A DNA stretch of 64,000 nt from Bog-793 sp963761425. GTDB lineage: Bacteria; Actinomycetota; Acidimicrobiia; Acidimicrobiales; Bog-793. The translations under genes and the position numbers were made by a program. The DNA is taken from positions 124,001 to 188,000 of the forward strand of contig CAVXGQ010000006.1 of the NCBI GenBank assembly GCA_963761425.1, read 5' to 3'. The notes below the pieces were generated by a model that saw only the letters and a list, made by a program, of their open reading frames with translations, was not told the origin of the DNA and did no database searches. How positions within the stretch are numbered: the first letter of the stretch is position 1; each line of letters opens with the position of its first letter. Below are positions 1-10,169 of this stretch, in pieces.

Positions 1-77
1 CTGTTCGCAGTCTAATCCGGGGTCCCCGGGGGCCCAGGGCCCGCCTCATTGCAATCCGATGAACAATCCGGCCCGGG

Positions 78-2153
78 TCACCTCCCGGAGGCGAGGCTTC
101 CGACCCCGTGGGCGTACAGGTAGTTGTAGATCTGCCGGACGACCGGGGCGGCCGCCGAGGCCCCGAAGCCCGCCTGGTTGATCTCGACGCAGACCACGTA
201 GCGCGGCGCCTGGCCGCGCGGCCCCCCGAAAGCGACGAACCACGAGGTGGGCTGGACGACGTCGTTCACCGTCACCGTGGCGGTGCCGGTCTTACCGGCG
301 ATGTTCCACTTCGCGAAGTCAAAGCCGGTGAAATCGGCGTAGGCGGTGCCGAGCGGGCTCTGCGTGACACCCTCCAGCCCGGTGAGGATCGCCTGCCGGG
401 TCTCGGCCGACATGGTGACGTGGTTGACAACCTTCGGCGTGAAGCGCTTCACGACCTTGCCCGTCGGCGACAGGACGGACGCGGCCAGCTCCGGCGCGTA
501 ACGGGTGCCACCGTTGGCGAAGGTGGCGTACGCCGTGGCCAGCTCGATCGGCGTGATCACGGTCTCCCCCTGGCCGAAGGCCATCTCGACGTTGTCGCCG
601 AGGTACCAGGTGTCGACGTAGACCTTGGGGGCCTGGGCGTGGAGCAACCGCCGGACCTGGAGGCTGTCGACCCAACCGTTCTGCACCTCGCCCTGGGGCA
701 GGTCGAGCCCGCTCGGAACCCCCAGCCCGTAGAGATGGGCCTCGTTCTGGATCGGAGTCATCCCGTACTGGGCTCGGTCATACCAGAAGTCCCCGCCGAG
801 CGTGTAGAAAAAGACGTCACTCGAGCGGGTAAGCGCCTCGGTGACGTTGACGTCGCCGACCGGAACGTTGTCGGCGTCGTGGAGGGGCGCGCTGCCCGGG
901 AGCGGATAGACGCCGGTGTCGTCGATCAACGTCGAGGGCGTGATGAGGCCGGTGTTCAGGGCCGCGGTCGCGGTCACCAGCTTGAAGGTCGAACCCGGCG
1001 GCTGGAGACTCTGGACCGCCCAGTTGTTGAGTGGGTAGCCGACCTCGTTTCTCAGACTCGCGTAGCGGGCCGTGGTCATCCCGGTGACCCACCAGTTGTT
1101 GTCGTAGCTCGGGTAGGACGCCATGGCGAGGACCTGCCCGTTACGGGGGTCGAGCACCACAGCAGCCCCCAGGGGCGCCGCCTTGCCGGCGGTGTGCAGG
1201 AGGCTGATCTCGTTGGCGAGCGACTGACTGACGTCTTGCTCCAGGCCGAGGTCGATGTTCAGTTGGACCGAATCCCCGGGTTTCGGCTGCTTGGTCGACA
1301 CGGTCCGCACGACCTGACCCGACGGTTCGACCGCCTCGGTCACGATCCCGGGCTTGCCCTGCAGGTAGAGCTCGTACTCTTTCTCGAGCCCGGCCTGGCC
1401 GACGATCTCGCCTTCGTGGTAGCCGTAGCGCGCGTACTGGGCGAGCTCCGGCGCGGTGATCTGGCGCACGTAGCCGATCGTCTGGGTCGCCAGGTCCCCG
1501 TACGGGTAGTGGCGCACCGACTCCTGTTGGGCGACCACCCCGGGGAACTCAGACGAGTGCTCCTCGATGTAGAGAACGGTGGAGGGCGACACCCCGAAGG
1601 CGACCGGAACCGCCTGATACGGGCTGAACTGGTTGCTCGCCAGGTCGGCGTCGATCCCCTTGACCGACAAGCCGGGAATCAAGGCCACCAGCCGGCGCTT
1701 CACCACCGGGTCGAGGAGGCGCGCCCCGCGGAGGCCCGGGGTGGTCTCCACGGTCACGACCCACTCGAAGGTGTCCTTGGCGAGCGCCTGGCCGCCCCGG
1801 GCGACGATCTCGCCCCGGGGCGCCGGGGTGACGACCTCCCGCGTCGTGGTCTGTTCGGCGGCAACGTTCAGCTTGCGCCCTTGCAGGACCTGCAATGACC
1901 AGAGCCGAACGAGCAAGGTGGCGAACATCCCGCCGACGACCACCGCGGCGATCGAGAGGCGGATACCGACCCGCACCCCCTGGCGGGCCTGGCGCGTCCC
2001 CTCACCGCGCCCGGGCCGATCGGCCCGCCGCCGCCGCCGCGACGCCGGCGGTGGCGGGGGCGGACCGAAGCTCTTGGGGAAACGGATCGCCCCGTTCCAA
2101 CGTGCCGCACGTCGCCTGCGACGAGGGTCGCGCGCGAACTTCCACCGGTTCAC
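78..2153 (-). CDS. mrdA: penicillin-binding protein 2, elongasome transpeptidase
   Basis: Peptidoglycan D,D-transpeptidase (class B PBP, about 691 aa) that cross-links the lateral wall with the MreBCD complex. A basic, Pro-rich cytoplasmic N-terminus is followed by one membrane anchor (IRLSIAAVVVGGMFATLLVR), a PBP dimerisation domain and the transpeptidase domain. The active-site motifs are visible: STFK (Ser near residue 388), SSD in the SxN position and KTGT near the C-terminus. The GTG start at 2153 overlaps the mreD stop (GTGA); the frame is open further upstream but that part is antisense-like sequence inside mreD. It is the last gene of the minus-strand mre operon; rodA is not seen before the window ends. 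Confidence 0.93.
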   Translation of the reverse strand: MNRWKFARDPRRRRRAARWNGAIRFPKSFGPPPPPPASRRRRRADRPGRGEGTRQARQGVRVGIRLSIAAVVVGGMFATLLVRLWSLQVLQGRKLNVAAEQTTTREVVTPAPRGEIVARGGQALAKDTFEWVVTVETTPGLRGARLLDPVVKRRLVALIPGLSVKGIDADLASNQFSPYQAVPVAFGVSPSTVLYIEEHSSEFPGVVAQQESVRHYPYGDLATQTIGYVRQITAPELAQYARYGYHEGEIVGQAGLEKEYELYLQGKPGIVTEAVEPSGQVVRTVSTKQPKPGDSVQLNIDLGLEQDVSQSLANEISLLHTAGKAAPLGAAVVLDPRNGQVLAMASYPSYDNNWWVTGMTTARYASLRNEVGYPLNNWAVQSLQPPGSTFKLVTATAALNTGLITPSTLIDDTGVYPLPGSAPLHDADNVPVGDVNVTEALTRSSDVFFYTLGGDFWYDRAQYGMTPIQNEAHLYGLGVPSGLDLPQGEVQNGWVDSLQVRRLLHAQAPKVYVDTWYLGDNVEMAFGQGETVITPIELATAYATFANGGTRYAPELAASVLSPTGKVVKRFTPKVVNHVTMSAETRQAILTGLEGVTQSPLGTAYADFTGFDFAKWNIAGKTGTATVTVNDVVQPTSWFVAFGGPRGQAPRYVVCVEINQAGFGASAAAPVVRQIYNYLYAHGVGSLASGR

Positions 2154-2689
2154 CGCACGGCGCTCCCTCCACGCGGCACCGCGAGGCCGACTCGGGCCCG
2201 CGTCCCGGCGAACACCCACCGCAGGCTGCGCAGCACCGGCCAGGACAGGATCACCGCGCCGAGCGTGACGACCACGACGGCGTACACCGTCACCAGGCCG
2301 AGCATCCCCGACCGCCCGGTGAGCCCACCAAGGAGGGCGTAAAGGAGCGTCCCGGCGGCCGAGGCGGCCACGCACGCCGCGGCCTGCGTGCTCTCCACCT
2401 CGCGGGCCGCGAGGTTCGCCCGCAACAGGCCGGTTCCGAAACCCACCAGGACGAAGGTGAGGGGCGAAAAACCGTAGGGCAGGTTCACGACGAGATCGGC
2501 GGCGAGCCCGGCGGTGAACCCGGCGATGGCGCCCCGCTGGGGACCGGCGGCCATCCCGGCGCACGCCGCGATCAGGACCATCACGTCGGGATGCGCCCCG
2601 AACACGGTGATGTCATCCAGCACGGCGACCTGGAAGACCAGGCCGACGGCGACGACCAAGATGAGCCGCACCCAGTTCGTCGCGGTCAT
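2150..2689 (-). CDS. mreD: rod shape-determining protein MreD
   Basis: Small integral membrane protein (179 aa) with about five hydrophobic segments, typical of MreD, the membrane partner of MreC and PBP2. The ATG at 2689 (MTATNWVRLIL) is chosen because it directly precedes the first membrane helix; a longer frame exists upstream but has no hydrophobic or conserved content. The stop overlaps the mrdA start by 4 bases, so the two are probably translationally coupled. Sequence conservation in this family is low, so identity rests on hydropathy, size and position between mreC and mrdA. Confidence 0.85.
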   Translation of the reverse strand: MTATNWVRLILVVAVGLVFQVAVLDDITVFGAHPDVMVLIAACAGMAAGPQRGAIAGFTAGLAADLVVNLPYGFSPLTFVLVGFGTGLLRANLAAREVESTQAAACVAASAAGTLLYALLGGLTGRSGMLGLVTVYAVVVVTLGAVILSWPVLRSLRWVFAGTRARVGLAVPRGGSAVR

Positions 2690-2717
2690 ATCAGTACCTT
2701 CATCGCCAGCGGGCTGC

Positions 2718-3548
2718 TCAGCCCGGCTCCAGCCATTCGAGCACGTCAACGAACTGCACGTCGTTCAAGTTGACGAGCGGGGTCACCGTCACGGTGGTCG
2801 GCAGGCCTTCCGGCGAGACCCGGAGGGACCGCACGATCCCCACCGGAATGCCGGCGGGGACCGCCCCGCCACCGAGCCCACTCGTGTAGACGAGCTCGCC
2901 GCGGTGCACGACGGTCGTACCGGCGATGTAGTTGAGCGTGAGCGGCCGCCCGTACCCGGCACCGACGGCCCGATACAGACCGGTGACGCCGATGCTGACC
3001 GGGACCGAGGAGCCCGGGTCGGCGACCATCAGCACGGTCGCGGTCGAAGACGAAGCCGAGACCACCGAGCCGATGAGGCCGGCGCCAGACACGACGGGCA
3101 TTCCGGGTCCGACACCCGACGACGTCCCGCTGTCGAGCTCGACGGTCGATTGGAAGTTCGACGTCGAGTTCCCGATTACCTCGCTGGTGATGAGCGGGAT
3201 GCCGGCCACGAACGTCAGGTGGGTGAGGGCGAGGACGCGCTCGGCTTCAGCCGAGGCATAGGCGTCGGTGGCGAGCTTCCGCCGGATCTGACCGAGTTCC
3301 TCCCGAAGCTGCTGGTTCTGCGTCTCCAGCGACCCGTAGTGGATCGTGCCCGAGAACACATCACCAACCGGGTGCAGCGCCACGGCCACCCCGCGTTGGA
3401 TTGGGCTGATCACGTCACGGAAGGCGTTACGCACGTGGGTGATCGCGTGGCTCGCCTGGCCGTGGTAGTCGAGGGTGAGAACGGTGATGGAGGCGAGCAC
3501 CAGCATGACGAGCGTCAACCGCTGGCTGGTACGTCGGTTGGCGGCCAC
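2718..3548 (-). CDS. mreC: rod shape-determining protein MreC
   Basis: Bitopic scaffold of the elongasome (276 aa): one N-terminal membrane helix (LTLVMLVLASITVLTL), a coiled coil (QNQQLREELGQIRRKL) and two small beta domains typical of periplasmic MreC. The GTG start at 3548 has a GGAG ribosome site about 8 bases upstream and lies 17 bases after the mreB stop. A longer reading from 3620 would overlap mreB by 55 bases and is less likely. Confidence 0.9.
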   Translation of the reverse strand: MAANRRTSQRLTLVMLVLASITVLTLDYHGQASHAITHVRNAFRDVISPIQRGVAVALHPVGDVFSGTIHYGSLETQNQQLREELGQIRRKLATDAYASAEAERVLALTHLTFVAGIPLITSEVIGNSTSNFQSTVELDSGTSSGVGPGMPVVSGAGLIGSVVSASSSTATVLMVADPGSSVPVSIGVTGLYRAVGAGYGRPLTLNYIAGTTVVHRGELVYTSGLGGGAVPAGIPVGIVRSLRVSPEGLPTTVTVTPLVNLNDVQFVDVLEWLEPG

Positions 3549-3565
3549 CGCCGGAGCTCCGGGTC

Positions 3566-4594
3566 TCAGTGGCCAGAGGAGGCGAGAAGCGTCCGGAGGG
3601 CCTCGATGTTCTCGAGGCACATCCCGCCGCCGATCGCCACACAGGTCAGCGGGTCCTGCGCCACCACGATCGGCATGTTCGTCTCGCCCGCCAGGCGCAC
3701 GTCGAGGCCATGGAGCAGAGCGCCGCCCCCGGTGAGCACCAGTCCTTGGCTCGCGATGTCGGCAACGAGTTCGGGAGGGGTCTTGTCCAGCGTCGCCTTG
3801 ATGGTGTCGACGATCGCCGCCACCGGTTCCTCGATCGCCCGCCGGATGTCCTGGGTCGAGGTGATCACCATCTTGGGCAATCCGGTGACCAGGTCGCGAC
3901 CGCGGATCTCGGCATGCAGCTCCTCTTCGAGTTCGCAGGCCGAGCCGATGGTGATCTTGATCTCCTCGGCGGTGCGCTCGCCGAGGGCCAGGCTGTACTC
4001 CTTCTTCGCGAAACCGATGATCGCCTGGTCGAGCTCGTCACCGGCGATCCGGATCGACTGGCTCGTCACGATGCCGCCGAGCGAGATCACCGCGACCTCG
4101 GTCGTGCCACCTCCGATATCGACAACCATGTTCCCCGTTGGCTCGTGGACCGGCAGCCCGGCCCCGATCGCCGCGGCCATCGGCTCTTCGAGGGTGTAAG
4201 CCCGGCGCGCTCCCGCGTACTCAGCCGCCTCCTGGACGGCGCGTTTTTCGACCCCGGTGATGCCCGACGGCACACAGATCACGATCTGGGGCTTCGAGAA
4301 ACGCCTCGGGTGCACCTTGCGGATGAAGTAGCGCAGCATCATCTCGCAGATCTCGAAATCCGCGATGACGCCGTCTTTCAGGGGACGGATCGCCTGGATG
4401 TTGCTCGGGGTCCGGCCGATCATCCGCTTGGCCTCGTGGCCCACGGCGAGCGGCTGACCGTCGAGGACGTTGATGGCGACGACCGACGGTTCGTTGAGGA
4501 CGATGCCCTTGCCGCGCACGTAAACGAGCGTGTTCGCGGTTCCGAGGTCAACCGCCATGTCGCGGCCCGCGACGCCCCAGGTCTTGGCACTCAC
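3566..4594 (-). CDS. mreB: cell-shape actin homologue MreB
   Basis: Actin-fold ATPase of 342 aa that organises lateral wall synthesis. Visible motifs are the phosphate-1 loop DLGTANTLVY, phosphate-2 VVDIGGGTTEVAV and the adenosine motif LTGGGALLHG. Length is normal for MreB. The start is GTG at 4594 with a purine-rich GGGGAGAGG site upstream. It is the first gene of mreBCD-mrdA and follows ndk after 103 bases, where a separate promoter could sit. Confidence 0.96.
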   Translation of the reverse strand: MSAKTWGVAGRDMAVDLGTANTLVYVRGKGIVLNEPSVVAINVLDGQPLAVGHEAKRMIGRTPSNIQAIRPLKDGVIADFEICEMMLRYFIRKVHPRRFSKPQIVICVPSGITGVEKRAVQEAAEYAGARRAYTLEEPMAAAIGAGLPVHEPTGNMVVDIGGGTTEVAVISLGGIVTSQSIRIAGDELDQAIIGFAKKEYSLALGERTAEEIKITIGSACELEEELHAEIRGRDLVTGLPKMVITSTQDIRRAIEEPVAAIVDTIKATLDKTPPELVADIASQGLVLTGGGALLHGLDVRLAGETNMPIVVAQDPLTCVAIGGGMCLENIEALRTLLASSGH

Positions 4595-4697
4595 AATGGC
4601 CTCTCCCCGCTACACGACTGTCCGCCCAGGTTAGGGCAGCACCTCCTACCGAACAAGGCGCCAGCAACCGACCCGGCCAGCGGTCGAAGCTGATTGG

Positions 4698-5108
4698 CTA
4701 GGCGAGTTCGGGGAAGAACAGCGCGATCTCGCGTGCCGCCGACTGCGGCCCGTCGGAACCGTGCACGAGATTGTCCGGCATGGTGCTCGCCAGGTCGCCC
4801 CGGATCGAGCCGGGTGGGGCGGCGGCGGGATCGGTCGGGCCCATCAGGTATCGCACCACCTTCCACACCTCGGGCGGACCTTCCACGACCATCGCGAGCA
4901 CGGGATCGCTGGTGATGAAGGCGACCAGGTCTTCGAAGAAAGGCTGGCCGAGGTGCTCCTCGTAGAGCCGCTTGGCGAGCTCGGCGTCGACGGAGAGCAG
5001 CCGGGCCGCGACCAGACGAAGCCCTTTGCGCTCGAGGCGCGAGATGACCTCTCCGACGAGGCCGCGTCGCACGGCATCGGGTTTGCAGATGACGAGGGTT
5101 CGATCCAT
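4698..5108 (-). CDS. ndk: nucleoside diphosphate kinase
   Basis: Transfers the gamma phosphate from NTPs to NDPs through a phosphohistidine. The 136-aa sequence starts MDRTLVICKPDAV and carries the active-site His in NLVHGSDGP. Length is that of the usual bacterial enzyme. It follows folC by 12 bases, with an ATAGGAG ribosome site in the gap, so both are likely in one transcript. Confidence 0.97.
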   Translation of the reverse strand: MDRTLVICKPDAVRRGLVGEVISRLERKGLRLVAARLLSVDAELAKRLYEEHLGQPFFEDLVAFITSDPVLAMVVEGPPEVWKVVRYLMGPTDPAAAPPGSIRGDLASTMPDNLVHGSDGPQSAAREIALFFPELA

Positions 5109-5120
5109 CCGGCCTGACTC

Positions 5121-6501
5121 CTATCTGGTGAGATGTGCCCGCGCCGCGCCGACCAGGTAGAGCGAGCCCGTGACGAGGACCAGGTCGTCCTCGGACACGA
5201 GACCGCGGGCGACCTCGAGCGCTTCGGGCACCGCGTCGGCGACGCTCGCCTCGAGCCCGAGCGACCGGGCCGTCTCGGCGACGTAGGTCGCGGAAAGTCC
5301 TCGTAGCGAGGGCGGCCGGCAGGCGACGACGTGCGCGATCCGGTCGGTACCGAGCGCCGCCAGGACCTCGGCGGGTGACCGGCCGTTCAGGCAGCCGAAC
5401 ACCGCCACGATCCGACGGACGACACCGAAATCCTCCGCCAGGGCTTCGCCGAGCGCGGTCGCCCCCGCCGGGTTGTGCGCGCCATCGAGCACCACGAGCG
5501 GCCGACGTCCGAGGATCTCCAGCCGTCCGGGCACCTGGACCGAAGAGAGCGCCTCGGCGACCACCGCCTCGTCGAGGGGCGCACCGAAGAACGCCTCCAC
5601 GGCGGCCACAGCGATGGCGGCGTTGTCCCCTTGGTGGGCGCCGTACAGGGGAACGAACAGGTCCTCGTATCGAGCCCCGGGGGTCCGGATCGAGATGACC
5701 CGACCGCCGTGGGCCACGCGGTTGCTGACGCAGTCGAACTCGGCCCCTCGGCGCCAGCATGCCGCGGCACCAACCCGTCGGGCCTCCTCCTCGAACACCG
5801 CCGCGATCTCGTCATCGACGTCTCCGACCACCGCGACGCAGCCCGGTTTCACGATGCCGGCCTTTTCCTCGGCAATCTCGGCCCGGGTTTCCCCGAGGAT
5901 CGAGACGTGGTCGAGTTCGATGTTCGTGATGACGGCGACGTCGCCGTCGGCCACATTCGTCGCGTCGTAGCGCCCACCCAGCCCCACTTCGATGACCCCG
6001 GCTTCGACGGCAACATCGCCGAAGAAGCGGTACGCCGCGGCCGTCATGAGTTCGAACCAGGTTGGCGCCAGCATGCCCGGATTCTCCGCCCGCACGAACT
6101 CCTCGAGCGTGTCCAGCGGGCCCAGCACCTCAAGGAGGTCGTCGTCGGAAATCGGCTCGCCGTTCCAGGCGATCCGTTCGTTCAGAGAAACGAGGTGCGG
6201 GCTGGTGTAGGTGCCGACCGACAAGCCCTGTGCCGCGAGAAGTGCCGTGCACAGTCGCGTCGTCGAGGTCTTCCCGTTGGTCCCGGTGACGTGGATGATC
6301 GGGAACGAATGCTCGGGTTCGCCCATGGCACGGGTGAGTGCCCTGATCCTCTCGAGGGTGGGTTGGGCGGCCCGTCCGGCGTTCCCGCGCTCGATCGCTT
6401 CCAGGTTGACATGCCGATCGAGCCAGGCCAGCACCTCTCCCAGGGACTGGGTCCGAGGTTCGGTGGCGTCGCCGCCCGGCGAGCGGTGATCGGGCAAACG
6501 G

Positions 6502-6515
<14 letters not shown>
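5121..6515 (-). CDS. folC: folylpolyglutamate / dihydrofolate synthase
   Basis: Mur-ligase family enzyme that adds glutamates to folate. Seen: the P-loop VTGTNGKTSTTRL, the Mur-type IEVGLGGRYDATN segment and the C-terminal DGAHNPAGA motif. The start is not certain. GTG at 6515 overlaps the clpX stop by 14 bases and gives 464 aa; TTG at 6497 is an alternative. Neither has a strong ribosome site. Reading further upstream only enters clpX antiframe sequence. It sits between clpX and ndk in one minus-strand run. Confidence 0.92.
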
Positions 6516-7776
<1,261 letters not shown>

Positions 7777-7789
7777 CTCTCCTCCCTTT

Positions 7790-8419
7790 TCAGGCTGCGC
7801 CGGCCGCCGACAACATCTCGATGGCCTCCCGGCTCGTGATGACCTCGTCGATGACACCGTAGTCGCGCGCCTCTGTCGCGCTCATGATGAAGTCCCGATC
7901 GGTATCGTGCTGGATCTTCTCGATCGATTGCCCCGTATCCTCGGCGAGCATCTCGTTCAGCATGTCGCGCATGCGGAGGATCTCTTTGGCCTGCAGCTCG
8001 ATGTCGGTGGCCTGACCAGCGGCGCCACCGTAGGGCTGGTGCAGGAGGATTCGGGCATGGGGTAGGGCAAATCGCTTGCCCTTGGTCCCCGACGCGAGCA
8101 GCACCGCCGCGGCGGAAGCGGCCTGCCCGAAGCAGAACGTCGACTTGTCGGGGCGGACGTATTTCATCGTGTCGTAGATGGCGAAGAGCGCGGTGATGTC
8201 TCCGCCCGGCGAGTTGATGTAGATGTTGATGTCCTTGTCCTGGTCCTCGGACTCGAGGAACAACATCTGTGCCGAGACGAGGTTGGCGACGTTGTCATCG
8301 ATCGGCGTGCCGATGAAGATGATCCGGTCGCGCAGCAACCGGGAGTACAAGTCGTAGGCGCGTTCGCCTTTGCTCGACGACTCGACGACCGTTGGGACGA
8401 GGTAGTCGTACCCGCTCAC
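7790..8419 (-). CDS. clpP: ATP-dependent Clp protease proteolytic subunit
   Basis: Serine peptidase subunit of 209 aa. The catalytic Ser lies in GQAASAAAV (usual form GxAASM), the His in ILLHQP and the Asp in DTDRDFIMS. The GTG start at 8419 overlaps the tig stop by four bases (GTGA). The Met that usually follows the catalytic Ser is replaced by Ala, which is tolerated in some ClpP paralogues. Only one clpP is present here, although many actinobacteria have two in tandem. Confidence 0.95.
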   Translation of the reverse strand: MSGYDYLVPTVVESSSKGERAYDLYSRLLRDRIIFIGTPIDDNVANLVSAQMLFLESEDQDKDINIYINSPGGDITALFAIYDTMKYVRPDKSTFCFGQAASAAAVLLASGTKGKRFALPHARILLHQPYGGAAGQATDIELQAKEILRMRDMLNEMLAEDTGQSIEKIQHDTDRDFIMSATEARDYGVIDEVITSREAIEMLSAAGAA

Positions 8420-9792
8420 CGTTCTGCCTCCTCAGCGGGCAATGGATCCTCAGCTGATCCGTCGTGCACGGTACCGACGTCGACTTCGTCGACTCTTAGT
8501 GCCGCTCGATCCATCGGGTCGCCTTCGTCATCGACGACGGCGACGTGCTCAACGAGCCAGACCAAGGCCTTGGCCCTTCTGAGCTGCGATCGTAGTCCCC
8601 CAAGACCACCGCTCCGGTCGATTGTCGACCGCACCTGCGCCGGAGTCTGGCGTGCGTGAGCGGCGAGGTGCACGATCTCCTCGTCGAGTTCTGATTCGTC
8701 GATCTCGATGTGCTCGGCGGCGACGAGAGCCCGCAACGCGAGATCGGCCCGCACCTCCTCCTTCGCTTGAGCCTCAAACTCCGCGAAGAGCGCTTTCGGG
8801 TCCGTGCCGGTGGCTTCGAGATAGGTCGACAACAGGACTTTCCGGGCCGCGAGCCGTTCGGTGAAATCGTTCAGGAGGAGCTGGGCCTGCCGCGCGACGA
8901 GCGCCGCAGGGATTTCCTCTGTTACCAGCTCGGCCAGCGCGTCAAGGGCGCGGGCACGCAGCAGCGCGCTCGCCTCTTGACGCTTCGCCACCGAGACCCG
9001 GGCGGCAAGGTCGGCGCGCAGCTCGGCCAGCGAGTCGAATTCCGAGGCGTCCGAGGCGAATTCGTCGTCGGGAGCCGGAAGGACTTTCTCCCGCACCTGT
9101 TTCACGATCAGGCGCAACTGGGCGGGGCCGCCCGGAGCTTCCTCGGCCTCCATCTCGAAGATGTCGCCGACTTTCGCCCCGACGAGATGGCCGTCCGCCC
9201 CGGGCACGATGCCGCCCGTCCCGACCTGGTAGACGAGGTCGTCCACGACGAGGCCCTCGACCGGCTGGCCGCCACGGCTGCCGTGCACGTCCAAGGTGAC
9301 GATGTCGCCATCGCGTGCCGGGCGGCCGACCTCGGTGAGCGAGGCGAACTGCTCGCGCAGCCGGTCGATCTGCGCCTCGACATCGGCCTCGGTGACGACG
9401 GGGCTGGGAACCGTGACGACGAGACCCTCATAGCCGGGGATGGAAACCTCGGGTCGCACTTCGACCACGGCATCGAACGCGACCGGCCCGGACTCCTCAC
9501 CCGAGGTGATGTCAATTTTCGGGGCCGCGATCACGTCAAGCTCGGTCTCCTTCACCGCTTCGCCGTACAGGCGTGGCAGCACCTCACGCAGCGCCTCTTC
9601 ACGAATCACCTTCGGTCCGAGTCGGGCCTCGAGCAGCCGACGGGGGACCCGGCCGGGCCGGAACCCCGGAATACGCGCCTCGCGCGAGAGTCGGCTAAGC
9701 GTTGCCCTCTCCGCCTGCGCCACCTCGTCGCCGTCCACCTCGACAGTGAGCTTGAACCGGTTCTTGTCCAGGGGTTCGACTGAGGTGCGCAT
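8416..9792 (-). CDS. tig: trigger factor
   Basis: Ribosome-bound chaperone and peptidyl-prolyl isomerase (458 aa). The N-terminal ribosome-docking signature GFRPGRVP is present, followed by an FKBP-like domain (residues about 150-240) and a long helical C-terminal domain with an acidic tail. The ATG at 9792 (MRTSVEPLDKNRFKL) fits the family start. It is the first gene of the minus-strand operon running to mrdA; the tRNA-Pro gene lies divergently upstream. Confidence 0.95.
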   Translation of the reverse strand: MRTSVEPLDKNRFKLTVEVDGDEVAQAERATLSRLSREARIPGFRPGRVPRRLLEARLGPKVIREEALREVLPRLYGEAVKETELDVIAAPKIDITSGEESGPVAFDAVVEVRPEVSIPGYEGLVVTVPSPVVTEADVEAQIDRLREQFASLTEVGRPARDGDIVTLDVHGSRGGQPVEGLVVDDLVYQVGTGGIVPGADGHLVGAKVGDIFEMEAEEAPGGPAQLRLIVKQVREKVLPAPDDEFASDASEFDSLAELRADLAARVSVAKRQEASALLRARALDALAELVTEEIPAALVARQAQLLLNDFTERLAARKVLLSTYLEATGTDPKALFAEFEAQAKEEVRADLALRALVAAEHIEIDESELDEEIVHLAAHARQTPAQVRSTIDRSGGLGGLRSQLRRAKALVWLVEHVAVVDDEGDPMDRAALRVDEVDVGTVHDGSAEDPLPAEEAER

Positions 9793-9996
9793 ACGGACTC
9801 GGCAGTCTACCGGCGGTCCCGCGCGGCAAAAACCGACCGTGTCGGTCTGGGACCACCCAGCCCGCCCGGGACACAGCCGGCGGGGGCCACCCGACTCCGG
9901 TCTCAACCGGCCATCGCCCGGCCCCCAGCTGAGAGGCCGCCGCAAGGAGCCCACGGGCCGCCCCCTCCTCCATTTCGTCCCGTACGATCAAACCGA

Positions 9997-10071
9997 CGGG
10001 GAGTGGCGCAGCTTGGTTAGCGCGCCTGCTTTGGGAGCAGGAGGTCGCGGGTTCGAATCCCGCCTCCCCGA
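9997..10071 (+). tRNA. tRNA-Pro (TGG)
   Basis: A cloverleaf can be folded by eye. The acceptor CGGGGAG (9997-10003) pairs with CTCCCCG (10064-10070), the anticodon stem CCTGC/GCAGG encloses a loop TTTGGGA with anticodon TGG, and the T loop TTCGAAT is present. The genomic 3' end reads ACCGA, so CCA is not encoded. Its 3' half is the left copy of the direct repeat bounding the island that follows, so the 3' half may have been restored by the element. Confidence 0.93.
10028..10062 (+). repeat. putative attL, 35-bp direct repeat in tRNA-Pro
   Basis: Thirty-five bases covering the anticodon loop to the T arm of tRNA-Pro are repeated without mismatch at 18560-18594. Tyrosine integrases commonly use tRNA 3' halves as attB. 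A broken integrase gene whose original stop was at 10120 (49 bases beyond the tRNA) points the same way. Confidence 0.8.
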
Positions 10072-10119
10072 CCGAATAATCCCAGGTCAGCGACCTGGAG
10101 CGTGTGATCAGCAGAGGGT

Positions 10120-10169
10120 CTAAACGCCGAATGCCAGCGGATAGTCAGCGCGCGGACCGAGCAGAGCCT
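10120..10169 (-). pseudogene. 3' remnant of the tyrosine integrase, cut off by the IS481-type element
   Basis: If the element at 10170-11884 and one copy of the 15-bp duplication (10155-10169 = 11885-11899) are removed, the integrase frame runs on from KALLG to PRADYPLAFGV and stops at TAG (10122-10120). This restores a normal short C-terminal tail after the catalytic Tyr. The stop would lie 49 bases from the end of tRNA-Pro, the usual int-att arrangement. Confidence 0.7.

Noticed and set aside
108..1898. 596-aa plus-strand frame opposite mrdA
   Set aside because: It is antisense to a clear transpeptidase gene and is Arg/Gly/Asp-rich without motifs, as are most long plus-strand frames in this GC-rich window.
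78..2564. 828-aa version of PBP2 with a 137-residue N-terminal extension
   Set aside because: The extension is Arg/Gly-rich antiframe sequence of mreD; the GTG at 2153 overlapping the mreD stop is the natural start.
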